Source of the DNA: Hibiscus mutabilis
Taxonomy: Eukaryota; Streptophyta; Magnoliopsida; Malvales; Malvaceae
NCBI GenBank assembly: GCA_019671005.1
Contig: CM033725.1
Coordinates: forward strand, 32,763,338 to 32,827,337
DNA length: 64,000 bases
Direction of reading: 5' to 3'
This document shows, one piece after another, positions 21,430-33,402 of this stretch; the first letter of the stretch is position 1, and the number at the start of each line of letters is the position of its first letter. The notes below the pieces were generated by a model. That model had not been told where the DNA came from. It was given only the letters and a program-made list of their open reading frames with translations, and did no database searches. The translations under genes and the position numbers were made by a program.

Positions 21430-22382
21430 ATCGAGTTGATTAATCAATGAAAATGGCCAAGAAATGGTGAATTGGCAATTAAAAATTGGTGGAAGCAAAG
21501 AGCAAAAAGAGAGAAAATTTACACAAGTAGTTCAACCTTCTAAACAAGGTCTACATCCACTACCTTAGATATCAACACTAAGGATTTTCACAAATTTATT
21601 TTTCCTTTTCGACTAAAGGAGATAACCTCAAGAACACCTGGACTTATACCCTAAAGTCTAGTAATCCATTTTTCCTAAAGGTAGGTACAAAGAAGCGAAC
21701 TATGAAGTTCCTCTAAATGAATATTATTTGCACAATTCAAATATCACTAAGACCCCAAACTTGATGAAAAAATGAAATACAATAAAAATACTCAAGTGAG
21801 TTACAAGAATTTGCAATTTGAGCTTAAAGAAGTTGGATATGTGCTTGAATACTTTTGAATGGTTGTCTTGTTGTTGAAGAAGCTTTGGAGACTTGTTTAT
21901 ACCCTTCATTGATTTCTAGCCGTTTGAGTTGTTGGGAAATTGAATAGAGTCGTTGGGCTGCAATTTTTCCCGCATTAAATGTTGTCTGGCAAGTCTGGGT
22001 ATCGATACGCGAGCTCTCGTATCAGTACCTGCTCAAAATAGAAATAACCATTGCAACAAAGGGGTACCGGTACATGCGCAGGCATATCGGTACGGAGCCA
22101 AAGTTTTACAAAGGGTTCCGGTACGGGTTGTACCGTACCGATACTCATTTTACTCATTAAAATCCTTGGATGTTTTAACGGACATAGCGTATCGGTACGC
22201 GTATAGCTGTACCGGTACACGTACCAAAATGTTTAACGTTTGGTTCCAAGAAATCTGGCAAGTCTAAAGGTCAAAATTATTTAAAAATATTAAACCCCCT
22301 ACTGGTACGCCATAGGCTATACTGGTACTCAAAGCTCATTTGGATAACAGTTTCAAAAAGTCATACCAGTATGCGTATAGCT
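21430..22382 (-). repeat. 3' LTR of SIRE-like copia, distal part (rich in GTACCGGTAC motifs)
   Basis: Read on the minus strand, this segment continues the LTR that starts at 32645. It shows the copia LTR end features GTGGATGTAGACC and AACTACTTGTGTAAAT, known from SIRE-type LTRs. From about 22005 to 22382 it holds many copies of a palindrome-like motif such as GTACCGGTAC (22064-22073). The left boundary is approximate. Confidence 0.55.
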
Positions 22383-23190
22383 TGTAGTGACTAAAAAAAT
22401 TCGAAGGTATCCCACTTTTCTTGAAATTTGATTTTGGGGAATTTCTTAAAAATCTTTTTTTGGAATAAAAACGAGAGTCGCCACCGAACTTGGGTTAGAT
22501 AGACCGGACACCAAAAAATAAACTAGAGATTTTTACTTTTTGAGTTCAAGAGTAGGTTACGTGTGGGAAATGGTTCGCACCCCGACCACGCCCATACTCG
22601 GTACCAAATCAATTACTGTTTTATTAATATCAAATGTTGCGAGTTACAGTGACGATTAAATCAAAATTTGGTTATACATGCGAGTAAATTTTAAGGGCCC
22701 CGTTATTCGAGAACAAACAAAAGACCACCACCAATACGTCTGGTACTAGCCAAGTTTACTCTCGAATAAAAGGAAAACCGTATTAATAGTTTATATATCG
22801 GATGCAACATAACAACATAATGAATATTAAATTCGAATGACAAAACCATACAAAAATCTAATATAAGCACCAAAACATGAATCGAGATACCACACCAAAT
22901 ATTAAATTATATATATGAAGCATGTGTAAATAAATAAATAAAAACTATACTGGCATATTACAAATGAAGACAGAATGATGTATGCGTATGCACATATATA
23001 CATGCATGTACATGAGCTAAATCATCAAAACCCAACAACCGAATGAGGATCAGAATGAAAACAAACAAAACATAAGGATAAAGTTAAAACAGAGCGAACA
23101 TATGAAACAACAACCAAGGGCTTCAACGAATAAATATAAAAGAATAACTTTGGAAATAAAAAAAAAAATGCACGGAGAGCAAGCATGGAA
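22383..23190 (-). repeat. Tat-like gypsy solo LTR, left part (LTR 3' end)
   Basis: The LTR begins on the plus strand as TGTAGTGACT (the minus-strand LTR end AGTCACTACA). It contains GAGTCGCCACC and GGTTCGCACCCC, features shared with the LTRs at 58000-60138 and 62474 onward. The MULE split it. The right part is 31261-32378. Together they are about 1.9 kb. The flanks TAGCT (22378-22382) and TAGTT (32379-32383) form a one-mismatch target duplication, and no internal region is present, so it is a solo LTR. Confidence 0.8.
23181..23190. repeat. MULE target site duplication, left copy
   Basis: AAGCATGGAA occurs here and at 31251-31260, exactly outside the terminal inverted repeats. MULE duplications are usually about 9 bp. 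One base may match by chance. Confidence 0.93.
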
Positions 23191-23590
23191 GGGTAATTTA
23201 CCCAAATATTGTGGTTGGATTTCTTTTCCCAACAATATGGTCTCTAACGGATTATTTCCAACAATATAGTGATTTATTGTGCAAATCAGAAGTCGGATTG
23301 ATTTCCATCCGTTTTTGAACAGTATTTTACCAAATAATGTTAAAAAATTGCATCCTACACTGTTTAAAGTCAGATTGCTTTCTCCCTGTTTTCAAACAGT
23401 GGTGAGTTATCAAGCTTCTGCCACATGGCAGCAATCCAGGGCAGCGTACCCTGTTCAAAGTCGAAGTGCCCTCCATCTTACTTCAAACAGTGTTCGGATG
23501 GGGGTGCAGGGGTGACAGTGATGCAGCTTTGGTGTAGGGGCGGGGTGGCATGCATGGCAGCTGCATGAATGCAAGTGATGTAAGTTTTTT
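23191..23590 (+). repeat. Left terminal inverted repeat of the MULE
   Basis: The TIR starts GGGTAATTTACCCAAATATT and is an inverted match, by eye with small indels, to 30845-31250. Shared blocks include TTGCATCCTACACTGTTTAAA-like sequence, GTGAGTTATCAAG and CATGGCAGC. It probably carries the transposase binding sites and promoter. Confidence 0.9.
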
Positions 23591-24059
23591 ATTTTTTTAA
23601 CTGTTATAATAAATTTAAATTATATAGGGGTAGTGTAAATTTTTTGATTTGAAACTTATTAGTGTAGATAAAATTCGTGTAGGGGTATATAAGGGAAAAA
23701 TATAGTTTTTTTTTAAATAGGTTATGTTGAAGGTAATTTGTTAGAGAAAAAATTGAATAAAAATTAGAGTAAAGAATGAGAAGAAGAAGTAGAGAAGAAA
23801 GTTGTGGGAAAAAATATTGTAAGTCAGTTTGAAATTTTGATTTTATTTTATCCGTATACATTTTATGTTGTTTGAAATTTAATTTTTTCGTTAGAACGAT
23901 GAATGTTTTATTTTTGTTTAGGATTATAGTAGTGGGAAAATCGTAATTAGTATTTATTGTTATTTATAGTTTAAAATTAGGTTTAGTGACATTGTAGTTG
24001 TTCATTTTGATTTGTGTATTATAATTGGAAATATTTTTTTCTCGAACATGCAGAGAAAA

Positions 24060-26700
24060 TGAGCAACAATAGATTTGTGGCGATTGTCCATTACAATGGA
24101 CAAATTGTGAAAAATGATGTCAGTATTGTATTTAAATCTGAAAGCCCTCTGAAAATGATATTTAAAAAAGAAATCTCGCTTCGAGTAATGAATGAGAAGA
24201 TATATGAGAAAATTGGAGCTCAGATTCATGGTTTATGGTATCGGTAGCTGACATGTCATAATCCAGTCAGATATTCTGCAATAGCTCTCGAAGAGAATAC
24301 ATATGTGAGAATAATGATTGAAGAGCATGAATCTATCGATATTCGAAATGTCAAGTTGTTTGCTGAGGTGCGTGATATTCTCGGCCCATCCAGAAACGTA
24401 ATTGGGGAATCTAGTTAATTGGGTTTTTAGTAACGAGTTTGATATGTCCGGAGGCAGTTTTGTCACAATGTTGGCAAGTGGGACATCTAGTGGATTTCAT
24501 CAAGGTGGGTTGTCGACATATGCAGCATCACAGGGGCCGACTGTTGATCCAACTGTTGATGCTAATATTGAGAACCTATGAGGTCGACGAGGAGAATCAC
24601 TTGAAGATTCTAGCGAAGATGAAGATATTAGGGATCCCGATTTGTTCCATAATAACGTTCGTAATACCTCTGATTTCGGTGTTGGAGAATTCTTTTCGAC
24701 CGGGGGCAACATTACATTCTATGAACCTTTTGCTCACATGAACTCGGTGGATTTTGATACGATGAGGGCGCCGCAATTCCTAGATATGCCCCAATTAACT
24801 TCGAGTCAGCATGGTGAATTATTTGATGGGCTTCAATTTAATAAAAAGAATGAATCTATATTGGCAATTAAAGAGTATAGCATCATGCAGCATGTGAACT
24901 ACGTGGCTGCAAAATCTACCCCAAGGACTTTCTTTACGAAGTGTATGAAATATGGAGAATGGTGCAACTGGAATATTCGAGTGTCGAAGCTTAAGAAGAT
25001 AGATCGTTGGGAGGTCACAAAATACAACGGTGATCACACATGCTTACGAACATCTATCGACCAAGACCACACGAAATTGCACTCGAGTGTAATAAGTCAT
25101 CACGTGATGAAGTTGGTTGAAGCAAATCCAAGGGTTCCCGTTTCAGCGATTCAAGCAACCATTGCGCAACAATTTGAATATCAAATGAAATACAAGAAGG
25201 GGTGGCGTGAAAGGGATAAGGAATTGCATTCGGTGTACGGTGATTACGATAATTTGTATAATGAGCTACCGGCTTTATTGATAGCAATGACACATTTCAT
25301 CCCAGGCACCATAGTGAGGTATCAAACAAAGGATGCATACGACCGACAAGGCCAACTGCTTCAAGGGTATCAATTTTTCCATCGACTATTCTTGGCGTTT
25401 AAGCCATGCATTGAAGGCTTTCCATTTAGTAAACGTATGATCCAAGTCGATGGAACGTGGTTGTACGGGAGGTACTCTCATATAATGTTGGTTGCTGCTG
25501 CACAAGATAGTGAGAGCAATGTCATTCTGATTGCATTCGCAATTGTTGAGGGGGAGACGACGAAAGCTTGGAATTTTTTTGACCAATTCACGTGACCGTG
25601 TTGTCCGAGAAGATGGGGTCTACATTATATCTGATCGAGAGACAGGTATCAAAGCAATAATTAATCGAGAGAGATGTCGTTACACCTCCGCACGCATATC
25701 CTGCATATTATGTTCGTCACATCGGTAAACAGTTAAAAAATAAATACATTCACAGTGAGATTTTAAACATGGGTAAGTATCATTTTTTCAAACTCCGTTA
25801 TATATGCCCATGCAGTTATGTGCTTTGATTTTTCTAGATGCTAACAACATATATTATGGCACAGGGTATCAACTACTATGACCAAAATTTGAAAGGAAGA
25901 TGGCAAATTTACAGAAATACGGTGAGCGTGTTTGGAGTTGGGCCAATAGTATCGAGAGAGAAAGATGGGCCCAATCATATGACAAAGGTGGTAGACGTTA
26001 CGGGCAAATGACAACCAACCTTGTGGAGTGCATAAATGGAGTACTGAAAGGATCACATCATCTCTCAATAGCAAGCTTGGTGGCAGAGACATACTACCGT
26101 TTGGCTAAGGTTTGGTCTGTTAAAGGGAAGCAGATCTAGTCCTTAATAAACAAGGGACAACATTGGGCTCATAATATTGTGACAAAATGGAGAATAATAT
26201 GAAAAATGCAACGCCGCTGACCGTTCACGCATTCAACCGAATGAATGAGACTTTCGATGTTGTTGGTTCCAGAACCTGCAACAAAACAGCCCACTCAAAT
26301 GTATTTCAAGTTGATTTCAGATGTAGGTGGTGTGACTGTGGCGAGTTCTAGGCATGGCGATATCCATGTGCTCATGCAGTTGCAGCATGTATGTTCGCCA
26401 ATGTTGACCCGTACACATGTTGATGAATGCTTCAGTCTCAACCACATGTTAAGTATTTACAGAATTGAGTTCCCACCGATCGCGAATTCAAATTATTGGC
26501 CGTCAATGGAGCATGAAAAATGGTTACCGGTTCCTACACTCTGTCGAACTCCAACTGGCCGACCTAGATCAACTCGCATCTACACTAGTATGGATCTTCA
26601 TCACAGAGAGAAGGGACAACAAAGATATGTACCATATGTAGGGCTGAAGGCCATTTGAAATCAAAATGTCCAAATGAATCAAGATATGTGCCTATGCCTC
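24060..26700 (+). pseudogene. MuDR-type MULE transposase, broken into several frames
   Basis: Domains follow the family order. The N-terminal segment (24060-24246) reads VAIVHYNGQIVKNDV. A MuDR DNA-binding region starts near 24840 with NESILAIKEYSIMQHVNY and has the Cys/His pattern ending GDHTCLR. The MULE DDE core has its first Asp in MIQVDGTWLYGRY (about 25440), second in YIISDRETGI (about 25630) and Glu in NLVECINGVLKGS (about 26025). A SWIM zinc finger (CDC then CAH, 26331-26375) is interrupted by a stop, and a CCHC-like knuckle lies near 26640. The longest open frame is 24642-25595 (317 codons). Frameshifts fall near 24420, 25590 and 26140. It would cut and paste the element by binding the TIRs, but this copy is probably inactive. 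Confidence 0.93.
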
Positions 26701-27393
26701 AGTGATTTATTATGTTTGTATTCGAAAGTATTATGTTTGTATTTGAAATAAAAAATGGAATTTGATTATCTTTGGAATAATTAAATCGAAATAAAAAATA
26801 ATCCAAAAACCAAAACAAACAAAGAATGTTGGGCTGTCAAATTTAAAATATATTACAAACTTTATTTGATTATCTTTGGAATTTGAGTTTACACTCAAAC
26901 TTTATCGAGTCGAATCAAATTTTACTCACCCCTACCCTACATAACAACCCGTCTTCATGAAAAAATATTTCTTTCAAATCGATTCAACTAATCTTTTATT
27001 TTTTTCAACACATCAATTCAACTATCCCCTTTATTTTTTCAACACTGTCACCTGCCACCCACTGCCCGACATCAAAAAAATATTTTTTTCAAATCGAGTT
27101 GAATTTTTTTAAATCAATTCATGCATTGATTTTTTTAAATCAATTCATGGGCATTGATTTTTTTCAATTGCAGTCTCGAGATTAAATCAAAATTTTACAA
27201 CGTCTTAGGTTAAATATCAAATCACTTACAATTTTTTAAAACATCTTAGGTTAAATATTAAATCACCAAATTACTAAAGATAATTAGTTTTAGATTAATT
27301 GAATAATAAAAAAATTACATTCAAATTCAAACTGAAATGCCTCTAATGTATTACACAAAATACATAAAATCATTTTTTCTTCTTGTGTAATTT
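26701..27393. other. Non-coding MULE interior between convergent genes
   Basis: AT-rich DNA lies between the 3' ends of the transposase and the plant mobile domain gene. Short direct repeats such as AAATCAATTCATG and TTAGGTTAAATAT recur at about 27110-27150 and 27205-27260. No coding similarity was seen. Confidence 0.5.
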
Positions 27394-29275
27394 CTAGCCA
27401 TGAAGGGGTTCGGTTGAAAGATAAGTACGTAGCGGGCGTCGAGCACGATGTGGCCTCTGTAGTGCCCCGGGATCCTCTTCAGAATCTTCTTCAGTGTAGC
27501 TCACATCCTTAGTCACCAAGGGCATAGGAGGCGGTGTTGTGAAAAAGTCCATGTAACCGCTCTGCCCTCCCATCAACTCTGGTGAATTCAGGAAATTTTG
27601 CATTTCCTGAAAATCCATGTTCTGTCCAAAGTTCACGTAAATGGGTGACTGTGGAGGAAAAAACTCGGGTGTGTATAAAACAACATCATTAAACCTGTGA
27701 GTATCTGAGAAGCTCAGACCAACTTCTGGTTGCACATATATAGAAGCCGATTCCTTTTTCCATATAACTACCGGGCCTATTTCTGGTTGTACCCACGTGG
27801 TTGGCCAACCTTCGGGGTTTCTACTCCAAACGGGATTTTGAGATGCACCCGCTGCACTCTTAGAGGATTTACCCTTACCATCGTATTTTTTCTTATATTT
27901 TCAACATTCTTCCCGTCCACCGGCTGAAGTTAAGTACAACATTCCATTATTAAGAAAATAGATCAGGTACTCTGACCTCTGAAAATCAAAATCATCCTTT
28001 TGGATTAGAGCGTGAAGCGGTAATGTTGAAGCTCTATTGTTCCACATATTAATGTAGTCGGCGTGTGTGGCTTCCTAATTTACTTCTGCCCTGTTGCGTC
28101 CATCAAAATCGTGCAAATAGTCATGATCAATGTGAATATACGAAATGGGCTGGTGGAAGCCAAATTGCCTCAGCACCCCATCGGCAAAGTTGAACTTGAC
28201 AATCGCAAAGTGGATCAGCGGTGTAACACTACACCACTGATTAGAATCCTTTATCAAATCATCCGGTACAAAAATGCGATCATCGTTGATAAAATGCAAA
28301 ATAATTATTATTATAATAAGACATCTAACTATAATGTAAATAATAAACTGTAAATATTTAACTAAATTGTAAACAATACATTTAACCAAATACCTACTCT
28401 TGACAATACAAATCAATCTGAGCTCTAAATACTCTCAAGTTGTTGTTCGCCAATCCCGTGTGCGTTTTTTTATCGCACCATATGCATACAAATCACAATA
28501 ATGTTTTAAAAATAAATAAATTTAATTTAAAAATTCAACTTAGAATCAGGATAATTACCTGGCGACAAGAGGGAACTGTATCGGTGTTCAAGTAAGCGAT
28601 GTCCAAAAGGGAAGTCGCTGCCAAGCCCACGCTTGCAGCACAACAAACATCCACCAATACCCCAAATCTTATGACCATTTTCTATTTTAGTGCCCTTGCA
28701 CAACTCACGATACAAGAACGCTAATATGGCTGATCCCCAACTATATTTAAAAACTCCCCACGGATACTTCAAAAAGCGTAGATACCGTGTATGAACAAGA
28801 TTGCCAAATTTATCCGGCACCAGTATACCTCCAATGAGTTGCAGAATATAAGCTCGACTGGCATTATAAATCGCATCAACTGAATTATATTTACCGAGTT
28901 TAAATTCACTTTGCAACCAACTCATTTTCATACGAGATCCTTTCAAATTTGATTTATCTGGCACCTTCCCAAGGTAAAATGAGCAAATTGCTTCAGGTGT
29001 AGCTTTCGTCTGGTCGATCAATAGTTCTCGGTCAATTGTGCCCTGATCAATGGTGCTCCTTTTACCAGGGCCCCGATAAGCATGACCACGTCTTCAAGTG
29101 TGATCATGCACTCCCCACACGACATATGGAACGTATGGGTTTCCGGCCTCCAATGCTTAATCAGAGCGGCAATTAACCCGAGCACCAACTTGTACCCCCG
29201 AATGAATGTCGCATGATAAAATCCAGAAATTTGCAACCATTCAATGATTCGATCGTCCGGATGATTTTTAGCCAT
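27394..29275 (-). pseudogene. Plant mobile domain (PMD, MAIN/MAIL1-type) gene carried by the MULE
   Basis: The minus-strand gene starts at an ATG (29275-29273) and shows the PMD signature: GFYHATFIRGYKLVLGLIAALI, KHWRPETHTFHMSCGE, MITLEDVVMLIG, then after a one-base shift SRAYILQLIGGILVPDK, WGSAILAFLYRELCKG and IGGCLL. A GT donor after RYSSLLSP (about 28547) fits an intron. Later exons give WCDKKTHTG, SVTPLIHFAIVKFNF and HADYINMW, and a C-terminal tail ends RRPLRTYLSTEPLHG at 27394. A stop near 28075 and a frameshift near 29030 break it. PMD proteins occur in plant genomes both as transposon genes and as domesticated regulators of silencing and meristems (MAIN, MAIL1). The role here is unknown. 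Confidence 0.85.
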
Positions 29276-30844
29276 GGTTAGATGATGCTTAAATGTATCC
29301 TCAACATCCTGTAATTAACACATTAATAAATAAATATTATTAACATAATTGAATTTCTAATAAATAAATTATTAACAAAATTGTACTATCTCATCAACCG
29401 TCAGACTAATAATTTGTGGATCCTGTAATCGCAATAAAGGAGCTTGTTCATCCATCCTACAAGACAAGTAAGAATATATTACGACCCGAGACTAAATCTA
29501 CTACATTAAAAAATAATTTGCCAATAAACATAATCAACTAAAGTTTACAAACAAAATTTTATAATATCTTAGGTTTAGTTTTTTAATTTGCTAAAATTCT
29601 ACGAAATTTAAATTTTAACTCTAATACATTTATTACAATGACTAAATGTATTAGAGTTAGAATTTAATTCCGTAGAATTTTAGCAAATTAAAAAACCTAA
29701 ACTAAATATATTATAAATTTTGTTTAAATTTCAATTCCACTACACTACTAAATTAAAAGACTAATTCAAACATCCATATTTTTTTTACTACGTGCAATTT
29801 AAAAAACTAGTACATGATATTTTAAATTACATAACTAACAAAATCAACTTATTACATTAAATTTAAATCAATCACTCATCATTAATTAATTAAAATTTTC
29901 ACTTTTGCCACTTTAAAATTTGTGTCATTTTGCCTAAATAATGCAACTTACTACTAAATTAAAATACTAATTCAAACATCCATATTTTTTTAACTAATTG
30001 CCAACTTCTAAATTAAAAAGGTTTTTTCTTCTTAAGAATTTAAAAATAAAAATTAAAAAACGTTTTTTACTATTACTAATAATAATATAACTGTTATCCT
30101 TAGTCCCTTTATCATTCGGTAATTTGCCTTTAAAACCCTTCAAGTTTAAGATTTTTACAAACTAGCCACTAATTTACTAATTTGATTATTCAAGTCCTAT
30201 TTTCCCTTAACAAAATTCATTTCATTCAGTAACTAACAAATCCAATCACATTCTGTCAGTATTCTATAAAATCCTCTAAAAATTAATATTTCACTCATTA
30301 ATACTCAAATTTCCCAATATACTCATTTTAGTCTCAATATACTCGTTTTTTTCAAAAATCATTATAAATAAATCAAATAAATCATAAATTAAATAATAAA
30401 AATATTCAAACATAAAAAATTCAAACATCAACTTCAAAAAAAAAATCATGAACTTAAAAGTAAACAATAATACACATCTATTTGTCATACTTACTATATT
30501 TTCTTCAAATCTTCCTTTCCTTACTCAATCTCTTCAAAAAATTTCTTCTCTTCAACCACCTATTTAACACAAAAAATTGAAATATAAACAATATAAAATT
30601 AAAAAATTTAACTAAAAAAATTCGTAATAACTACAAAAACATACATACATTAAAAAAATATATTGAATTGAAATAATATTACAAAAATAAACTACATATC
30701 TTATATCTACTTACAATTCCTCCAAATCTTCTTCTTCTTTGCTCTATCTTCTCAAAATTTTCATCACAAAATACCTATCTTAAACCCCTATTTAACCTCA
30801 ACCATTTTAATCTCAACCATCCAATCAATATTACAAACTTAAAT
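29276..30844. other. AT-rich MULE subterminal region
   Basis: About 1.5 kb of very AT-rich sequence lies between the PMD gene and the right TIR. Apart from the strong hairpin at 29551-29723, no coding or repeat identity was recognised. It would hold the promoter of the minus-strand PMD gene just right of 29275. Confidence 0.5.
29551..29723. repeat. Large near-perfect inverted repeat (hairpin, possible MITE)
   Basis: Two arms of about 81 bp (29551-29632 and 29643-29723) are reverse complements with a few mismatches, around a 10-base loop TTACAATGAC. Core arm sequence includes TTTGCTAAAATTCTACG and its complement. No clear target duplication was seen. It may be a foldback MITE inserted in the MULE or an internal palindrome formed by repair. 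Confidence 0.88.
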
Positions 30845-31250
30845 TAAAATAAAATACTTACCTTCCCGAGACTTGCATGCACCATGCATGCCATCCTGCC
30901 CTGCTCCACTACCCTGCGTACGTGCCACCGCTGCACCCCCCATCCGAATATTGTTTGAAGTCGGATGGAGGGCACTCCAACTTTGAACAAGGTACGCTGC
31001 CCTAGATCGCTGCCATGTGGCAGCAACTTGATAACTCACCACTATTTGAAGACGGGGAGAAAGTAATCCAACTTTGAACAGTGTAGGATGCAATTTTTTA
31101 ACATTTTTTTTGGTAAAATACTGTTCAAAAATGGATGGAAATCAATTTGACTTCTGATTTGCACAGTAAATCACCATATTGTTGGAAATAATCTGTTGGG
31201 GACCATATTGTTGGAAAAAAATCAAACCACAATATTTGGGTAAATTTCCC
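30845..31250 (-). repeat. Right terminal inverted repeat of the MULE
   Basis: Read on the minus strand it begins GGGAAATTTACCCAAATATT and parallels the left TIR to about 30845. The target duplication AAGCATGGAA follows at 31251-31260. Confidence 0.9.
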
Positions 31251-31260
31251 AAGCATGGAA

Positions 31261-32378
31261 TGTACTTAAATAAACTAAAACAATTATACTAATCCATTTG
31301 TATAAATACAGAAACACAAAGCAAAAAGAAATAAATTATCTAAATTGGATACAATTAAATAAATGAGAGTCAACTATACAAGTAAGGAAAATACACTAAA
31401 ATTAAGGATGGAGTTAAGAGAATGAAAATTAAGGACACAAATTCAAACGAAAAATTAAGCCAAATACCCAAATATACCAGTTGACATAAAAGAAGGAATT
31501 TACAGCAGGGATTTTAAATGTATAGAAAGTTTATATTGTTAAAAAAGGGTATGCATAAATTAAATGCACAATTAAAACAGGAGGCACTAAATTAAGGACC
31601 AAAACGGAAACAAATGGAATCCAAATTTTAAAACGAAAAAAAGACCACAATGAAAGATTTAGGAAAACTACGAGGACCATGATCGTGATATAGAGAGGGC
31701 GGAGGTCCTTAAAACACAATAAAAACAACATTTATATTCGGTATAAATACCAAACATTATAATCAAAAAGACTTTTCTTTTATTCTTAGGAAAACAGATC
31801 AAAAGTAAAAATAAAATTTCTCTCGACTATTCTTCCAACATCATCTGGGTTCATCACGAACTCGGACTTCGGCAACAAATCGTCGTCTTGACCGCCGTCA
31901 GGTACCGCCGACTGCCGCTCGCCAGCGTCAGCGGGCTAAAAAATTAGCCTAAAATACAGATCTATTGCCCCTAAACTCAAATCCGCCCACTAATTTTCAA
32001 AACAAAATCTCAAACCGCCTCAAATCCACAAAAGCCGAAACCAAAAACTTTAAAAAACCTTTGCTTTGTAAACCAAAACCATCTATCATCGGAGACGGTG
32101 ACCTCGACCACCAAAGCAGCGGTAAATCCAAAGATCGAAGGGTAAGAAACTTAAATCCCTTTGTTTTTTTATTCTTTTTTTACTTGAAATGTAAAAAGGA
32201 AGATAAAATACCTCTGCAAAAGTTTGCTCTTTTTTTATTGATTCTGAAAACTGAAACTTACATGGATTGACTTTTTACATTTTATATTCGTTTTTATTTA
32301 CTTCCATAAGCATCAATTAAAGATAGCACTATGGATGACTTTCAGGCTGACATTCCCGTATAAAAATTAGTGATTACA
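31261..32378 (-). repeat. Tat-like gypsy solo LTR, right part (LTR 5' end)
   Basis: This segment continues the LTR split by the MULE. It ends on the plus strand with AAAATTAGTGATTACA, so the minus-strand LTR begins TGTAATCACTAATTTT, the same start as the LTR at 58000-60138. A GC-rich stretch near 31880-31940 and the block around 32090-32160 also resemble that LTR (58900-59310). Confidence 0.8.
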
Positions 32379-32645
32379 TAGTTGTACCGATACTCGCAAG
32401 CCATTAAGTTTAAAATTGTTTTCCAGTAGCAAAAAATGCGTATTGGTACACCATAGGCCGTATCGGTACTCAGTTACCAAAATGGCTGATTTGAGTACCA
32501 AAACACTTAGAAAACTTTGGGGGTTGAAAATGTTGACATAGAAAATTATTTAAGTTCGAATGCTTGTCAATTTATGAGTAAATTCAAGTACCTTAAAATT
32601 TATTTGTTTGCAATTAAGTCATGGTTATATCAAAATAAAATATAG
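32379..32645 (-). repeat. 3' LTR of SIRE-like copia, proximal part
   Basis: The minus-strand LTR starts near 32645 with TGTTAAACC and continues to 32379, where the solo LTR interrupts it. It resumes at 22382. The junction is supported by TAGTT/TAGCT and by the fact that the joined flank restores the cluster motif GTATAGCTGTACCG, which also occurs intact at about 22200. Confidence 0.65.
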
Positions 32646-32921
32646 GTTTAACAATCTCCCATTTTTTTGATATAACAAAACAAAATAAATTTTTAGAGTT
32701 CACTCCCCCTTATCTTTAAGATTAAAAGGCTATTTGTTTTTAAAAAAAATTAAAAATTTATACTCCATTTCTCCTCTTTTTGTTATATCAAAATCAATTG
32801 GGTAAAATAAAGTAAACATAACAATATATTCCAAAATAACTCTAAATATAATATAAAGGCCATAATATTATAAAATCCAAAGCATAATATTCAAGACAAA
32901 ATCCAAATATCAAAGAAACAG
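32646..32921 (-). other. SIRE-type 3' internal end with polypurine tracts
   Basis: On the minus strand this reads TTTGATATAACAAAAAGAGG, then AAGATAAGGGGGAGTG, then TTATATCAAAAAAATGGGAG directly before the LTR start. SIRE-lineage copia elements typically have such TATCAAAAAGGGGGAG sequences before the 3' LTR. The Ogre element cuts it at 32921. Confidence 0.65.
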
Positions 32922-33302
32922 TGTTTTCACTGATTTTTCACTTGGGTTATATTGTCGATTAGTATAATTGTTACACGTTAGAGTTACATTGTTATTAGTA
33001 TTATTGTTATGTGTTAGTATATTGATGTGGTAGTTAGTTTTATCATAGTTATATACATTTTTGTTAGTGTTTTAGTTAATAATTAATATGATAGTTAGTA
33101 TAAAACCCAAAATATAAAGAACATAGCTCATTTGTATTTAAATTAAAAAGTACATACAAAATAAAAAATAGTCCATTAAATAAAAACCCAAATCCCTTTA
33201 ATTTAAAACAAAATGCATATCCATTAAGGGCCCGTTGGCCCGATTATAACTAAATAAAACCCAAATCCCTCTGTTTCTTTGTTGCGCAGCTGATGGAGGG
33301 CT

Positions 33303-33402
33303 GTTGGATCAAGGATCGATCCAACGATGCAAATCACGCCAGCTGGAGGATGATGTAGCGCCCCGTTCTCTCAACCGTTAGATCAATGAGTGATCTAACG
33401 GT
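33303..33402. other. Two adjacent hairpins in the Ogre LTR (U3)
   Basis: The first is GTTGGATC, loop AAGGATC, GATCCAAC (33303-33325). The second is ACCGTTAGATCA, loop ATGAG, TGATCTAACGGT (33374-33402), with perfect 12-bp arms. Both recur in the 3' LTR (46733-46755 and near 46805-46831). They could be protein binding palindromes or RNA hairpins if transcribed. Confidence 0.75.

Larger units (their letters stand above)
23191..31250 (+). mobile_element. Mutator-like element (MULE) with long TIRs, transposase and plant mobile domain gene
   Basis: The 8060-bp DNA transposon has terminal inverted repeats of about 400 bp (23191-23590 and 30845-31250), starting GGGTAATTTACCC and GGGAAATTTACCC, and a perfect AAGCATGGAA duplication. 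It holds a MuDR/MULE transposase on the plus strand (24060-26700) and a plant mobile domain gene on the minus strand (27394-29275). Both have frame breaks. It sits inside the Tat-like solo LTR. The well-preserved duplication suggests insertion is not very old, although neither gene is intact. Confidence 0.93.

Noticed and set aside
21953..22267. Open frame of 104 codons across the GTACCGG cluster
   Set aside because: Its translation just reflects the repeated YRYG/VPV codons of the LTR motif cluster and has no protein similarity.
22560..22600. GGTTCGCACCCC resembling a tRNA T-arm or B box (also near 58198)
   Set aside because: No A box, anticodon stem or acceptor stem can be formed around it. 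It is part of the conserved Tat-like LTR end block.
23604..23861. AT-rich minus-strand frame of 85 codons in the MULE
   Set aside because: Composition is low-complexity (Leu, Tyr, Phe rich) with no motif. It is chance in AT-rich DNA.
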